Of a DNA stretch of 64,000 nucleotides, positions 34,121 to 43,209 are shown one piece after another. A program made the translations under genes and the position numbers. This DNA is from UBA11524 sp045132495. Lineage in GTDB: Bacteria > Bacillota > Clostridia > Christensenellales > Aristaeellaceae. Location of the stretch: contig JBGUSK010000140.1 in assembly GCA_045132495.1 (NCBI GenBank), forward strand, positions 7,116 to 71,115, read 5' to 3'. Under the pieces are notes generated by a model, which was not told the DNA's origin, made no database searches, and worked only from the letters and a program-made list of their open reading frames with translations. Within the stretch, counting starts at the first letter, position 1, and each line of letters starts with the position of its first letter.

Positions 34121-35161
34121 TCAGATATTCAGATATCCCTTCAGCACCAGCAGCGTATTATGCACGCCGTCGATATGGCTGCGCTCGTAGCCATGGCTTG
34201 CGTACACGCCTGCGCCGATCAGGCCGTGGCGGATATCCACGCCGGAGCGCAGCGTCGCCTCCACATCGGAGCCGTAGTAGGGGTACACATCCACGGCGTA
34301 GTCCGCTCCCTCGGCCTTGGCGGCGTTGATAAGTTTGGTGGTCACGTCGTAGGAGTAAGGGCCGCCGGAGTCCTTCGCGCAGATGGATACCTGCTTCTCG
34401 GTGCACTGCAATCCATAGCCCACGCAGCCCATATCCACGCTGATGGCCTCGGTTACGCCCGCAGGCACACTGGCGCTGCCGCCGTGGCCAACCTCTTCAT
34501 ACACGGTGATGTGGCCGTACACGCGGCGGGCAGGGGTGATCTTGTTGTCCGCCAGGTACTTGCCCAAGCCCAGCAGAATGCCCACGCTCAGCTTGTCATC
34601 CAGGAAGCGGGACTTCAAATAGCCGGATGCGGTGCGCTTGGTGCGCGGGTCAAAGCAGACGATGTCGCCCACTTCGATGCCCAGCTTGCGGGTATCGGCG
34701 GCGGACTTGACGTCCTCATCCAGCACGATCTCGACACTGTCCCAGCTGCGCTTGGCGGAGGAATAATCGCCGTTGACGTGCACGGAGGCATTGCACAGCT
34801 GGCAGGTGCCCTCGATGACCTTGCCGTCGCGGGTGTGCACGCGGACATTCTCCGCCTCGGCATTGTTGGGATTCATGCCGCCCAGGGAGGTCAGCTTCAG
34901 CCGGCCGTCGCCCTTCACCTGCGCGACCATTGCGCCCAGGGTATCCGCGTGGGCCTCCAGGAAGAGCGCGTCGTCCTTGTCTTCGCCGCCAAAGTCCACG
35001 ATCACGCCGCCCTTGACGGTGATCTTCGCGTCAAAGCCGAGGCCCGCGAAGGCCTCCTGCACCCACTTGGCAGCAGCGGCGGTATAGCCGGAGGGGGAAT
35101 CGATCGCCAGCAGAGCAGCGGTCTGCTCCCAGGCGTAATCAGCATATTTACGGTCAAGCAT
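34121..35161 (-). CDS. M42 family metallopeptidase
   Basis: Dinuclear-metal aminopeptidase of 346 residues. Metal and catalytic residues are in place: H71 and D73 (FLEAHADTLG), D188/D189 (RFLDDKLS), E222/E223 (YEEVGHGGSAS) and D243 (SVDMG). The ATG at 35161 follows AAGGAG; the longer frame lacks a site. Probably hydrolyses cytoplasmic peptides; family relatives include endoglucanase-misnamed proteins, so substrate is open. Confidence 0.9.
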   Translation of the reverse strand: MLDRKYADYAWEQTAALLAIDSPSGYTAAAAKWVQEAFAGLGFDAKITVKGGVIVDFGGEDKDDALFLEAHADTLGAMVAQVKGDGRLKLTSLGGMNPNNAEAENVRVHTRDGKVIEGTCQLCNASVHVNGDYSSAKRSWDSVEIVLDEDVKSAADTRKLGIEVGDIVCFDPRTKRTASGYLKSRFLDDKLSVGILLGLGKYLADNKITPARRVYGHITVYEEVGHGGSASVPAGVTEAISVDMGCVGYGLQCTEKQVSICAKDSGGPYSYDVTTKLINAAKAEGADYAVDVYPYYGSDVEATLRSGVDIRHGLIGAGVYASHGYERSHIDGVHNTLLVLKGYLNI

Positions 35162-35244
35162 GTGAAACTCTCCTTCTTGCGTTTTGGTTAGGATAGCACG
35201 ATTCGCGGGGGAAGTCAACACGCGGGATTGTACTCCCTTTGTAC

Positions 35245-35272
35245 GCAAAAGCCCGCCGCAACTGCAGCGGGC
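35245..35272 (-). terminator. Terminator of the sigma/DUF4179 pair
   Basis: Minus strand GCCCGC (35267-35272 on plus) pairs with GCGGGC (35251-35256) and is followed by TTTT. Confidence 0.7.
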
Positions 35273-35281
35273 CGTGCGTAT

Positions 35282-36478
35282 TTACTTTTCCGTCAGAACG
35301 ACGCCGTCCAGCTTGGTCAGAACAGGCCATTCAGAACTCTCCCACACGCTGTACGCATAGGCCGTCAGACCTTCGGGCAAGCTGCCGACACCTTCAAAGG
35401 TGACGCTGGCATGGTTTTCGTCGATGTACTGCATACCTTCCTGGGCGCGGTATTCCCTGCCCTGCTCATCGACAAGAGCCATCTCGCGCCACTGGTCAAA
35501 GCGATCTGTACCCGCCGGGGCATTAATGGGGAAAGCCTCCTTAATGGGCAGGATGGTCTCCAGCGTCAGCACAGCCGCCAAGGGGGATACCTCCGCAGTG
35601 AAGGTGCACTCCACACCGCTTATGCTGCCCGTGCCGGAGAAGGTCTTGACCATGTTTTTATCCTTTGGGATCGTCGCCCGGATTTCACCGATATCCTTCA
35701 TGCTGTAGCTGATGTAGCACTCCTTGCCATCAAACCAAACGGTGCACTCATGCTGGAAGACGCCCTTCACCACGGTAATCTCATCTCTGCTGCGCAGTTC
35801 ATCTGCCAGCGGCGCGTCAAAGTCCAGCAGACCAACCAACGATGTACCGTTGTAGTCCTCATAGCCCATACCGCCGCCCAGGTCAATACCGTCATCGGAA
35901 TAGGTGTGGTCATGCACTCGGACGGTGTACTGCTTGTACCCAAAGGGCGTGCCGTTTTCGACAGCTTCATTATACGCTTCGTGCACCTCCACATAGGGCT
36001 CGTTGCCAACGATGGCCAGGATGACCGGCTCGTCCAGTTTCATCCGGGCAATTTCTTCCTCAGTAGGCGTGTATTCCTCCGCATAAAGAGAATTGTCGAT
36101 CTGATAGGTCATGGACATCGCCAGCCCGTCAAAATACGCGCTGTCGATCTTGACCGCTACATCCCCGAGGTAGGGATGCTCGATCAGCGCAGGTTCGCTG
36201 ATTTCCAGCATCGCTTTAGGGGCTAGCGCCGCAATGCGCGCATCCTCCTTACCAAAGAAGTCAAACAGATTCAGTGTTTCCGCCACCGCCACGGCGGAGG
36301 TCAGCATCGCCAGGATCAGTGCGATGGCAATGATTAGGGTTTTCTTGCTTTTCACAGGTTTGTCCTCCCGTCCTTCTTGTCGGGCCGCCCGGAGGATCGC
36401 ATTGCGGCGCTCCTCGCTGGCGGTCAGCCCGGAAAGGCGGCGATCCAGTGCCTGCCTGATATTCTTTTCATTCAGCAT
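35282..36478 (-). CDS. DUF4179 domain protein, probable anti-sigma factor
   Basis: A 398-residue protein. A short cytoplasmic N-terminus (about 1-45) precedes a transmembrane helix (about 47-68, LIIAIALILAMLTSAVAVA). A DUF4179-type extracellular domain and a second beta-rich domain then run to the end. It overlaps the sigma gene by 11 bases, the arrangement of sigma/anti-sigma pairs. Unlike the pair at 14 kb it has no zinc-finger motif. Signal sensed unknown. Confidence 0.82.
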   Translation of the reverse strand: MLNEKNIRQALDRRLSGLTASEERRNAILRAARQEGREDKPVKSKKTLIIAIALILAMLTSAVAVAETLNLFDFFGKEDARIAALAPKAMLEISEPALIEHPYLGDVAVKIDSAYFDGLAMSMTYQIDNSLYAEEYTPTEEEIARMKLDEPVILAIVGNEPYVEVHEAYNEAVENGTPFGYKQYTVRVHDHTYSDDGIDLGGGMGYEDYNGTSLVGLLDFDAPLADELRSRDEITVVKGVFQHECTVWFDGKECYISYSMKDIGEIRATIPKDKNMVKTFSGTGSISGVECTFTAEVSPLAAVLTLETILPIKEAFPINAPAGTDRFDQWREMALVDEQGREYRAQEGMQYIDENHASVTFEGVGSLPEGLTAYAYSVWESSEWPVLTKLDGVVLTEK

Positions 36479-36968
36479 GGTACCAGTCCTCCAGCGCATC
36501 CCGGAGGATGCGTTCTGCCTTATCCAGGCGGTAGTGCACAGTCCTGCGGTGGACGCGAAGCACATCCGCCACCTCCTGGACGTTCATGCCCTGGTAGTAG
36601 CGCAATGTGATCACCTGACGCAGGCTGTCCGGCAGGGAAAGTATGGCGCGGGCGAGGGTGTCGTCCGGCTCAGAAAAAGCCGCCGTGGGCTCCGGCAGAT
36701 CATCCATATTCACCGTTCTGTCAACGCGGCGGAACCATCGGCTCCGCATCATGTCCCGGCAGGTATTGACAGCGATCCGCATCAGCCAGGTTTTTTCCGA
36801 CGACTCCTGACGGTACGTTTCGTGGGCACGCCAGGCCTTGAGGAAGGTCTCCTGCACTGCATCCTCGGCCAGCGCGGCGTCCCGCAAAAGCAGATAGCAT
36901 GTGCGCAGCAGCGGTACCTCCCACTGCGCCATGCTTTCCTCCAGCCATTGATCGCGTGCAGTTTGCAT
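36468..36968 (-). CDS. ECF-family RNA polymerase sigma factor
   Basis: A 166-residue sigma factor. Region 2 shows AEDAVQETFLKAWRAHETYRQ, and region 4 shows LPDSLRQVITLRYYQGMNVQEVADVL. The ATG at 36968 is 8 bases from GGGAGGG; an ATG 6 bases earlier is too close. Paired with the DUF4179 gene. Confidence 0.92.
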   Translation of the reverse strand: MQTARDQWLEESMAQWEVPLLRTCYLLLRDAALAEDAVQETFLKAWRAHETYRQESSEKTWLMRIAVNTCRDMMRSRWFRRVDRTVNMDDLPEPTAAFSEPDDTLARAILSLPDSLRQVITLRYYQGMNVQEVADVLRVHRRTVHYRLDKAERILRDALEDWYHAE

Positions 36969-37029
36969 CCTCATCCCTCCCTTCACCCATACAGACGAAT
37001 CAAGCGGGCCAAATGTGCAATCCAATCTG

Positions 37030-37060
37030 AAAAAAATGCCCGACCTTCGCAGGCAGGGCA
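37030..37060 (-). terminator. Terminator of the MATE transporter gene
   Basis: Minus strand GCCC...GGGC hairpin followed by seven T residues (A run at 37030-37036 on plus). Confidence 0.65.
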
Positions 37061-37067
37061 GTAAACA

Positions 37068-38471
37068 TCATTTATGGGCCACATCAAGCTTCCTGTATAC
37101 TGTCGTCCACATGGTGATAAAGCAGGCCAGGCCGCCGATGGCATTGGAAATAGGTTCAGCAAGGAATACACCTTCCGCCCCAAACCCAACACGAGGAAGC
37201 AGCAACGTCAGCGGCACGACGATCATCGCCTTGCGGAAAAGCGAGAAGAACACCGCCTGCTTTGCTTTTCCCAGGCCCTGGAAGGTCGATTGACCTGCAA
37301 ACTGGAACGCCATGAACACAAAACCGAAGAAATAGATATTCAGCATCTTTGCGCCCACGTCAATGGTCATAACATCATCGGTAAACATCCCGATCATCAC
37401 ACGCGGGATGAGCATCACCACCGCCCATGCAATCAGAGTGTACGCTGCGCCGAGAATGGCCGAAAAGCGGATGCCTTCCTTGACCCTGCCGTACTCCCCT
37501 GCCCCGTAATTGAAGCCCAGCACCGGCTGGCTGCCGCTGGCAATGCCGTTCACCGGCAGGCTCAGCAGCTCACGTACGCTGCCAAGCACTGTCATCACGC
37601 CGATGTACAGATCCCCTCCGCCCGCCATCAGCATGTCGCCGAAGAGCCGCAGCTGGTTGTTGCATACAATCTGCACCAGGCTGTTGGTACCCTGCATCAC
37701 AAATCCCGGTATCCCCAGCGTGATAATGCGCTTTGTCCGCTGGAGATTCACGCGGATGCTGCTGCATGTCAGCCGGACCACAGCCCGCTTGCCCATCAGG
37801 AAGGCAAGCACCCAGAGGCAGGATACGCCCTGACTGATTACGGTAGCCAGTGCAGCTCCCTGCACGCCCATCTCCAGGGTGAAAATAAAGATAGGATCAA
37901 GGATGATGTTGATCACTGCACCCAGCAGCGTGGTCATCATGCCGAATTTCGGAAATCCCTGTGCGTTGATATAGCCATTCAGTCCCGTAGTGAGCATGGA
38001 GAAAGCCGTACCCAGCAGGTAAATCCGCAGGTATTGATCAGCATAGAAATAGCTTTCCTCGCTGGCGCCAAAGGCAAAGAGAATCGGCCTGCGGAATGCA
38101 TACCCCACAAGGAAGCAGCCCACCGATGCAACCAGCAGCAGAGCAAAGGCATTGCCGAGAATGGCTGCTGCTTCCTTTTCATCCCTTCGGCCCCGCGCCA
38201 TGGAGAACAGAGGTGTACCGCCCACGCCCACCAGCTGGGTGAAGGCAGCAATGATCACGATCACCGGAAAGGTGATGCCCAATCCCGTCAGCGAAACCTG
38301 CCCGACCTCCGGCAGATGGCCGATATATATCCGATCAACGATGTTATACAGCAGCTGCACCGCCTGCGCCAGCGTCAGCGGGACAGCCTGCGCAATGATC
38401 CGTTTTTTCACCGAACCGGTAGAAAAATCTGTGGCATTGCCTTGCACGGCAGTTTCCTCCTGCATTTTCAT
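37068..38471 (-). CDS. MATE family efflux transporter
   Basis: A 467-residue protein with about 12 transmembrane helices in the MATE pattern. The N-terminal LTLAQAVQLLYNIVDRIYIGHL and the repeated half near 250 (LGIPGFVMQGTNSLVQIVCNN) are typical. It exports drugs or metabolites using a cation gradient; the substrate is unknown. No good ribosome site is visible before the first ATG; a second ATG lies 6 bases later. Confidence 0.93.
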   Translation of the reverse strand: MKMQEETAVQGNATDFSTGSVKKRIIAQAVPLTLAQAVQLLYNIVDRIYIGHLPEVGQVSLTGLGITFPVIVIIAAFTQLVGVGGTPLFSMARGRRDEKEAAAILGNAFALLLVASVGCFLVGYAFRRPILFAFGASEESYFYADQYLRIYLLGTAFSMLTTGLNGYINAQGFPKFGMMTTLLGAVINIILDPIFIFTLEMGVQGAALATVISQGVSCLWVLAFLMGKRAVVRLTCSSIRVNLQRTKRIITLGIPGFVMQGTNSLVQIVCNNQLRLFGDMLMAGGGDLYIGVMTVLGSVRELLSLPVNGIASGSQPVLGFNYGAGEYGRVKEGIRFSAILGAAYTLIAWAVVMLIPRVMIGMFTDDVMTIDVGAKMLNIYFFGFVFMAFQFAGQSTFQGLGKAKQAVFFSLFRKAMIVVPLTLLLPRVGFGAEGVFLAEPISNAIGGLACFITMWTTVYRKLDVAHK

Positions 38472-38485
38472 TCAAAACCGGTTCT

Positions 38486-38514
38486 ATCGTACCACCAATG
38501 TCGAGATGCGTCAA
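38486..38514 (-). promoter_or_regulatory. Promoter of the MATE gene
   Basis: Minus strand TTGACG (38509-38514), 17 bases, TACGAT (38486-38491). Divergent from the plus-strand promoter at 38527. Confidence 0.7.
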
Positions 38515-38526
38515 GTTTTCTGAGCA

Positions 38527-38555
38527 TTGCCTTTTTTCACTGCTTATGATATAAT
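38527..38555 (+). promoter_or_regulatory. Promoter of the flavoprotein gene
   Basis: TTGCCT (38527-38532), 17 bases, TATAAT (38550-38555), 45 bases before the start. Confidence 0.75.
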
Positions 38556-38600
38556 AGGATGCAAATCACACTGCGTTACAATCCCGAAGGAGTGAGCCAT

Positions 38601-39971
38601 ATGAATTACGATGTGATCATCATCGGCGCGGGCCCCGGCGGCATTTTTTCTGCGTATGAACTGATGCAGCTTGACCCCAGTCTCAAGGTCGGCGTGTTTG
38701 AAGCTGGCCATGCGCTTCACAAACGCCGCTGCCCCATTGACGGCGATAAAATCAAAACCTGCATCGGCTGCAAGAGCTGCTCCATCATGAGCGGCTTTGG
38801 CGGCGCAGGCGCTTTTTCTTACGGCAAGTACAACATAACCAACGACTTTGGCGGCACGCTCCATGAGTATTTCGGTAAGCAGCGCGCGCTGTCGTTGATG
38901 CGGTATGTGGACGAGATCAATCTGCGTTATGGCGGCGAAGGCACAAAACTCTATTCCACCGCAGGCAGCAAGTTCAAGAAGCTGTGCATGCAGAGCGACC
39001 TTCACCTGCTCAACGCCTCCGTCCGCCACCTGGGCACGGACATCAATTACGTCGTGCTGGAAAACCTCTACGCGGACCTGAAGGAGAAGGTGGATTTCTT
39101 CTTCGATACCCCTGTGGAGCATGTCAAGGTTATTGACGGCGGCTATGAGGTACAGTGCGCCAATGCTTCCTATACCTGCGTTAAGTGCATCATCAGCGTC
39201 GGCCGCATTGGCAGCAAGTGGATGGAGACCATCTGCAAGGAGCTGAACATTCCCACCAAGTCCAACCGTGTGGATATCGGCGTGCGCGTGGAGCTGCCTG
39301 CGGAGATCTTCGCCCACCTGACGGATGAACTCTACGAGTCGAAGATCGTTTACCGTACCAAGCAGTACGGCGATCTGGTGCGTACCTTCTGCATGAACCC
39401 CAAGGGCGCGGTCGTCAATGAAAACACCAACGGCATCATCACCGTCAACGGCCACAGCTATGAAGATCCCGCCAAGCAGACGGAAAACACCAACTTTGCG
39501 CTGCTGGTTGCCAAGCATTTCTCCGAGCCCTTTAAGGATTCAAACGGCTACGGCGAGTCCATTGCCCGTCTGAGCAACATGCTGGGCGGCGGCGTGATCG
39601 TGCAGCGTTTTGGCGATTTGATCCGCGGCAAGCGTTCCACCCCCAGCCGCATTGAGGAAGCCTTCATCACGCCGACCCTGAAGGCGACCCCGGGCGATCT
39701 GTCCCTGGTGCTTCCCAAGCGCATTTTGGACGGTATCATCGAAATGATTTATGCCCTGGACAAAGTTGCCCCCGGCACCGCCAATGATGACACGCTCCTC
39801 TATGGTGTGGAGGTCAAATTCTACAACATGGAAGTGGGCGTGAACGAGGATCTCGAATGTGCCCTCCCCGGATTGTACATCATCGGCGACGGCAGCGGCA
39901 TCACCCATTCGCTTTCCCACGCCTCCGCCAGCGGCGTGCACGTGGCACGAAATATCGCAGGCAGGCATTGA
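38601..39971 (+). CDS. FAD-dependent oxidoreductase with a CxxCxxC site
   Basis: A 456-residue flavoprotein. The FAD-binding GAGPGG is at 9-14, and a second dinucleotide motif near the C-terminus reads GLYIIGDGSGITHSL. A cysteine cluster at C54, C57 and C60 (KTCIGCKSC), plus C44, may be redox-active or bind metal. Resembles a family of uncharacterised bacterial dehydrogenase-like flavoproteins; the substrate is unknown. AAGGAG lies upstream of the ATG at 38601. Confidence 0.85.
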   Translation: MNYDVIIIGAGPGGIFSAYELMQLDPSLKVGVFEAGHALHKRRCPIDGDKIKTCIGCKSCSIMSGFGGAGAFSYGKYNITNDFGGTLHEYFGKQRALSLMRYVDEINLRYGGEGTKLYSTAGSKFKKLCMQSDLHLLNASVRHLGTDINYVVLENLYADLKEKVDFFFDTPVEHVKVIDGGYEVQCANASYTCVKCIISVGRIGSKWMETICKELNIPTKSNRVDIGVRVELPAEIFAHLTDELYESKIVYRTKQYGDLVRTFCMNPKGAVVNENTNGIITVNGHSYEDPAKQTENTNFALLVAKHFSEPFKDSNGYGESIARLSNMLGGGVIVQRFGDLIRGKRSTPSRIEEAFITPTLKATPGDLSLVLPKRILDGIIEMIYALDKVAPGTANDDTLLYGVEVKFYNMEVGVNEDLECALPGLYIIGDGSGITHSLSHASASGVHVARNIAGRH

Positions 39972-39983
39972 TTCAAGCAAACA

Positions 39984-40021
39984 CCGGCGCTTCGGTTTTG
40001 ATTCCGAAGCGCCGGATTTTT
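39984..40021 (+). terminator. Terminator of the flavoprotein gene
   Basis: CCGGCGCTTCGG (39984-39995) pairs perfectly with CCGAAGCGCCGG (40004-40015), then ATTTTTA. Confidence 0.88.
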
Positions 40022-40055
40022 ATGCTGTTTTCTCTTTAGCCAAAGTGACCAACAG

Positions 40056-40088
40056 AAAACCCCGCCCGGCATTGCTGCACAGGCGGGG
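40056..40088 (-). terminator. Terminator of the secreted-protein operon
   Basis: Minus strand CCCCGCC (40082-40088 on plus) pairs with GGCGGGG (40060-40066), then TTTTC. It lies 31 bases after the last gene of the dockerin cluster. Confidence 0.75.
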
Positions 40089-40118
40089 CAGTGATTGGAT
40101 TCAGTCAGCCTGATGAAA

Positions 40119-42401
40119 TTAGTCCATCAGCAGCTTGAGTTCCTCCACATAGGCGTCGTAATCCTTACCCTTGCCGTTGAAGGACTCAACGCCACGGGTC
40201 TTATCCTCGTACCAGGCACGGTTGCGCATCAGCAGCAGCACCTTGGTATCGCCGCCCAGCGCCTCTTCAATGTTGATGGCCTCGCCGTAGGCGTAGTTGG
40301 TCATCGCATCGAAGTCGAGCGCGGTGAGGTCAGCCAGCGCGGGCACGAAGGTCAGGAACTCTTCTTCATAGGCAATATTGTAAATATTGTTGACCTTGGT
40401 GGTCACGGTGACGGTGCCTTCCTTGACCAGGACGGTTGCGGTACCGATCTTGTGCATGTTGCCAGCGATCAGGTCGATGGTCTGCTCGCCCTCAACAGAG
40501 AGGTCAATGGGGGTGAACATGTACCAATCCTTGGTGATGGGGTTGGCCAGATCACGGAAGCGAATGCCGTAGGAGCACACGGTCATGACATAGCGGTTCG
40601 CCAGGTTCTTGACCTCGACCTTGCCACACTCAGAACAGGTGTGGGTCTTTGTGCCAGCTTCCTGATCGACGACCCACTCGCCCCAGCTGTGGGCAGCCTT
40701 CACGACACGGGTCTCGGTCTTGCCGCAGCCATTCATACAGACGCGGGTTTCTTCGCCATTCTTGTCGCAGGTGGCCGGGGTGGTCAGTTCCCATTCACCC
40801 ATCTTGTGGCCGAGCTTCTTCAGGGTTTCAGTCTTGGTCTTGCCGCAGCCCTCGTAGATACAGGTGGAAACACGCTTACCATTCGCGGTACAGGTCGCGG
40901 GAACTTCGGAGGTCACTTCGTACTTATGGTCAACCTTGGGGATATCAGATTCCTTCACCTCAGTGCCGCAGACAGTACAGGTGTAGAACTTGTAGCCGGG
41001 CTTCTGGCAGGTGGGAGCCTGCTCCTTCAGATCAGAGCCAGGGGTATGGCCGGTAGCGGGGATCTTCTCGGTGTAGCTGTCGTCGCAGACGGAGCAGGTG
41101 AAAGTCTTCACGCCCTCGGTCTCACAGCCGGGCTCGGTGGTAACAGACTCCTCGTAGGTATGCTTGCCAGTAGGAGCAATTTCCTCGATTTTGGTGTAAT
41201 CACAGTTGGCACAGGTGATCTTCTTCTCGCCCTTCGCGCCGCAGGTGGGCTCCTTGGTCACAGTTTCGCTGGTGGTGTGCTCGCCAGTGGCCTGCAGAAC
41301 CTTAGTCTCCTCAAAGTCACAACCGGTGCGGGAGCAGGTGGTCACTTCCTTGCCATCCTTGCCGCAGGTGGGGGCAGTGGTCGTGACAACCTTATCGTGG
41401 CCCAGAGCGTCGATCGGGCGGGTTTCCTTTTCACCGCAGCCAGTACGGGTACAGGTGCGGGTTTCCTCACCCTCATCGGTACAGGTCGCCGGAGTGGTCA
41501 CGCCCCATGCACCAAAGTCATGGCCCAGAGCTGCAATTGCGCCACCGTCGACCTTCTCGCCGCAGTCCAGACAGGTGTAGGAGCCCTTACCATTCGTGGT
41601 ACAGGTAGGAGCAGTCTCAACCTGCATGTTATCCTTGTCGGGATTATGGGAGCCACGCGCCTTGATAACGGAAACATCCTTCTCGCCGCAGATTTCACAG
41701 GTGAAGGTCGTAGATCCGTCCTCCAGACAGGTAGCAGGGATGGTCACGCCCTTGTCCCAGGAGTGCTTATCCGGATCAACAGGAATCTTTTCGGTCTTGG
41801 TTTCACCGCAGACTTCACAGGTGAACAGCTTCTCGCCCTCGTCCTTACAGGTGGGCGCCTTGTTCTGCTCGCCGTCATTCCAGGAGTGGCCATTTGCTTC
41901 AACGTCGCGGGTTTCCTTCTTGCCGCACAGGCTGCACTCACGGGTCTCCAGGCCAGCGTCGGTGCAGGTCGGAGCAGGATTCAGCACCCACTCACCGAAA
42001 TTGTGGTCGCACTTGGGAGCTTCAACAGTGACGCTACCGGAGTAAGCGCTTGCACTGGTATCATTCTCATCGTAGTCGTAGGACTCAGTGACGCTGACGG
42101 TCAGTGTATACGTATCGGGCTCCAAGTTGCTGTTGATCTTGACAGTTGCAGAACCAATCTTACCGGATGGCAAGCCAGAAGCTTTCTGGGCAATCATGGT
42201 CTTGGTGCCAGCCTCGCCATAGTCACAGGACAGGCTGATGATCGTGCACCAGCTACCGGAAACACGAACCTTCGCATACACAGAATTGGCAGCATTGAGG
42301 TAAATCGGAATCGTGACCTCGTCGCCAGGAGCAGCCGCAAAAGCCGGGATAGCCAGCATCATCAAAAACAATGCGGCCATGAGAGCTACAATCTTCTTCA
42401 T
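40119..42401 (-). CDS. Secreted Cys-rich repeat protein with cohesin-like N-domain
   Basis: A 760-residue exported protein. A signal peptide occupies about 1-23 (ends AFAAA). Residues about 25-130 form a beta-rich domain opening GDEVTIPIYL, similar in outline to cohesin modules; this likeness is tentative. Then come 11 full and one partial repeats of about 35-45 residues (about 131-600) with the pattern PTC-x7-TC-x2/3-CG-x9-GH, i.e. three Cys and one His each, a possible zinc site. A unique C-terminal domain (about 605-760) has no Cys repeats and no dockerin. Last gene of the operon starting at 45820. Confidence 0.75.
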   Translation of the reverse strand: MKKIVALMAALFLMMLAIPAFAAAPGDEVTIPIYLNAANSVYAKVRVSGSWCTIISLSCDYGEAGTKTMIAQKASGLPSGKIGSATVKINSNLEPDTYTLTVSVTESYDYDENDTSASAYSGSVTVEAPKCDHNFGEWVLNPAPTCTDAGLETRECSLCGKKETRDVEANGHSWNDGEQNKAPTCKDEGEKLFTCEVCGETKTEKIPVDPDKHSWDKGVTIPATCLEDGSTTFTCEICGEKDVSVIKARGSHNPDKDNMQVETAPTCTTNGKGSYTCLDCGEKVDGGAIAALGHDFGAWGVTTPATCTDEGEETRTCTRTGCGEKETRPIDALGHDKVVTTTAPTCGKDGKEVTTCSRTGCDFEETKVLQATGEHTTSETVTKEPTCGAKGEKKITCANCDYTKIEEIAPTGKHTYEESVTTEPGCETEGVKTFTCSVCDDSYTEKIPATGHTPGSDLKEQAPTCQKPGYKFYTCTVCGTEVKESDIPKVDHKYEVTSEVPATCTANGKRVSTCIYEGCGKTKTETLKKLGHKMGEWELTTPATCDKNGEETRVCMNGCGKTETRVVKAAHSWGEWVVDQEAGTKTHTCSECGKVEVKNLANRYVMTVCSYGIRFRDLANPITKDWYMFTPIDLSVEGEQTIDLIAGNMHKIGTATVLVKEGTVTVTTKVNNIYNIAYEEEFLTFVPALADLTALDFDAMTNYAYGEAINIEEALGGDTKVLLLMRNRAWYEDKTRGVESFNGKGKDYDAYVEELKLLMD

Positions 42402-42463
42402 TGCAATTTCTCCTTATTGTCTTTATTCATAACAGCACCTTTAAGGGCTATTTCTGAATCAGG

Positions 42464-43144
42464 TTATTCTTCGTCCATCGCAATCAGCATCTTCATCAGA
42501 CGAACAGAATCGCGACCATTGATCTTACCATCCTGATTCACATCACTGTTCGCTTCGACAATCTCGACGCTTGTCACCGGATCTTCTTCGTCCATCGCGA
42601 TCAAATACTTCATCAGACGTACAGAGTCACGTCCATTGACCTTGCCGTCGCCATTGACGTCACCCAGCAGTATATCGCTGACCTCTTCCTCCTCAATGAC
42701 GAAGGTCACGGAACCTTCCACCGTCACAGAGCCGCTCTTCTTGTAGGCTTCCACGGTGTAGGTGCCGGGTTCGGCATCGTCCTTGACCTTGATGGTCACG
42801 GTACCGATCACGCCATCCTCCAAATCGCGAACCTGTTCCACCGTGCCAGACAGATCGGAACCGTCGGGCTCAATGGTAATGTAGTCGACATTCACGACCA
42901 CGAAGTAATCAGAGAAATTCTGCGGAGGGACAGTGTCGTTGGTGTTGCCGCCGACCGCACCAACAAAGGACACAGGAGCATCATTCGTTTCGATGCCGAT
43001 CTTGGCAGATTTGCCGCTGGCAGAGGAGATGCTCACGTCAAAGGACAGCTCCTCGCCGGGTTCTACCGTGACCGTCTCTGCCATTGCTGTGCATGCTGCA
43101 AGCAGCACCAGCATACCAAGCAGAAGTGCTACGATCTTCTTCAT
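42464..43144 (-). CDS. Secreted protein with cohesin-like domain and dockerin
   Basis: A 226-residue exported protein. Signal peptide about 1-22. A beta-rich domain (about 23-150) begins VTVEPGEELSFDVSIS and closes with a GTYTVEAYKKSGSVTV strand, in outline like a cohesin or related sandwich. A type I dockerin (about 158-226) has two calcium loops: DVNGDGKVNGRD and DVNQDGKINGRD, each followed by SVRLMK. The ATG at 43144 follows GGGAGG. The pairing of a cohesin-like and a dockerin module in one small protein suggests an adaptor. Confidence 0.8.
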   Translation of the reverse strand: MKKIVALLLGMLVLLAACTAMAETVTVEPGEELSFDVSISSASGKSAKIGIETNDAPVSFVGAVGGNTNDTVPPQNFSDYFVVVNVDYITIEPDGSDLSGTVEQVRDLEDGVIGTVTIKVKDDAEPGTYTVEAYKKSGSVTVEGSVTFVIEEEEVSDILLGDVNGDGKVNGRDSVRLMKYLIAMDEEDPVTSVEIVEANSDVNQDGKINGRDSVRLMKMLIAMDEE

Positions 43145-43209
43145 AGGTAGGGGTACCTCCCTTTCTAATTTTGAACCACTTTCATCAGCGGGGCAAACCC
43201 GCATGAATC

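Noticed and set aside
40095..42536. Long plus-strand frame opposite the Cys-rich repeat gene
   Set aside because: Shadow of the repeat-bearing minus-strand gene; the real strand has a signal peptide, a ribosome site and ordered repeats.
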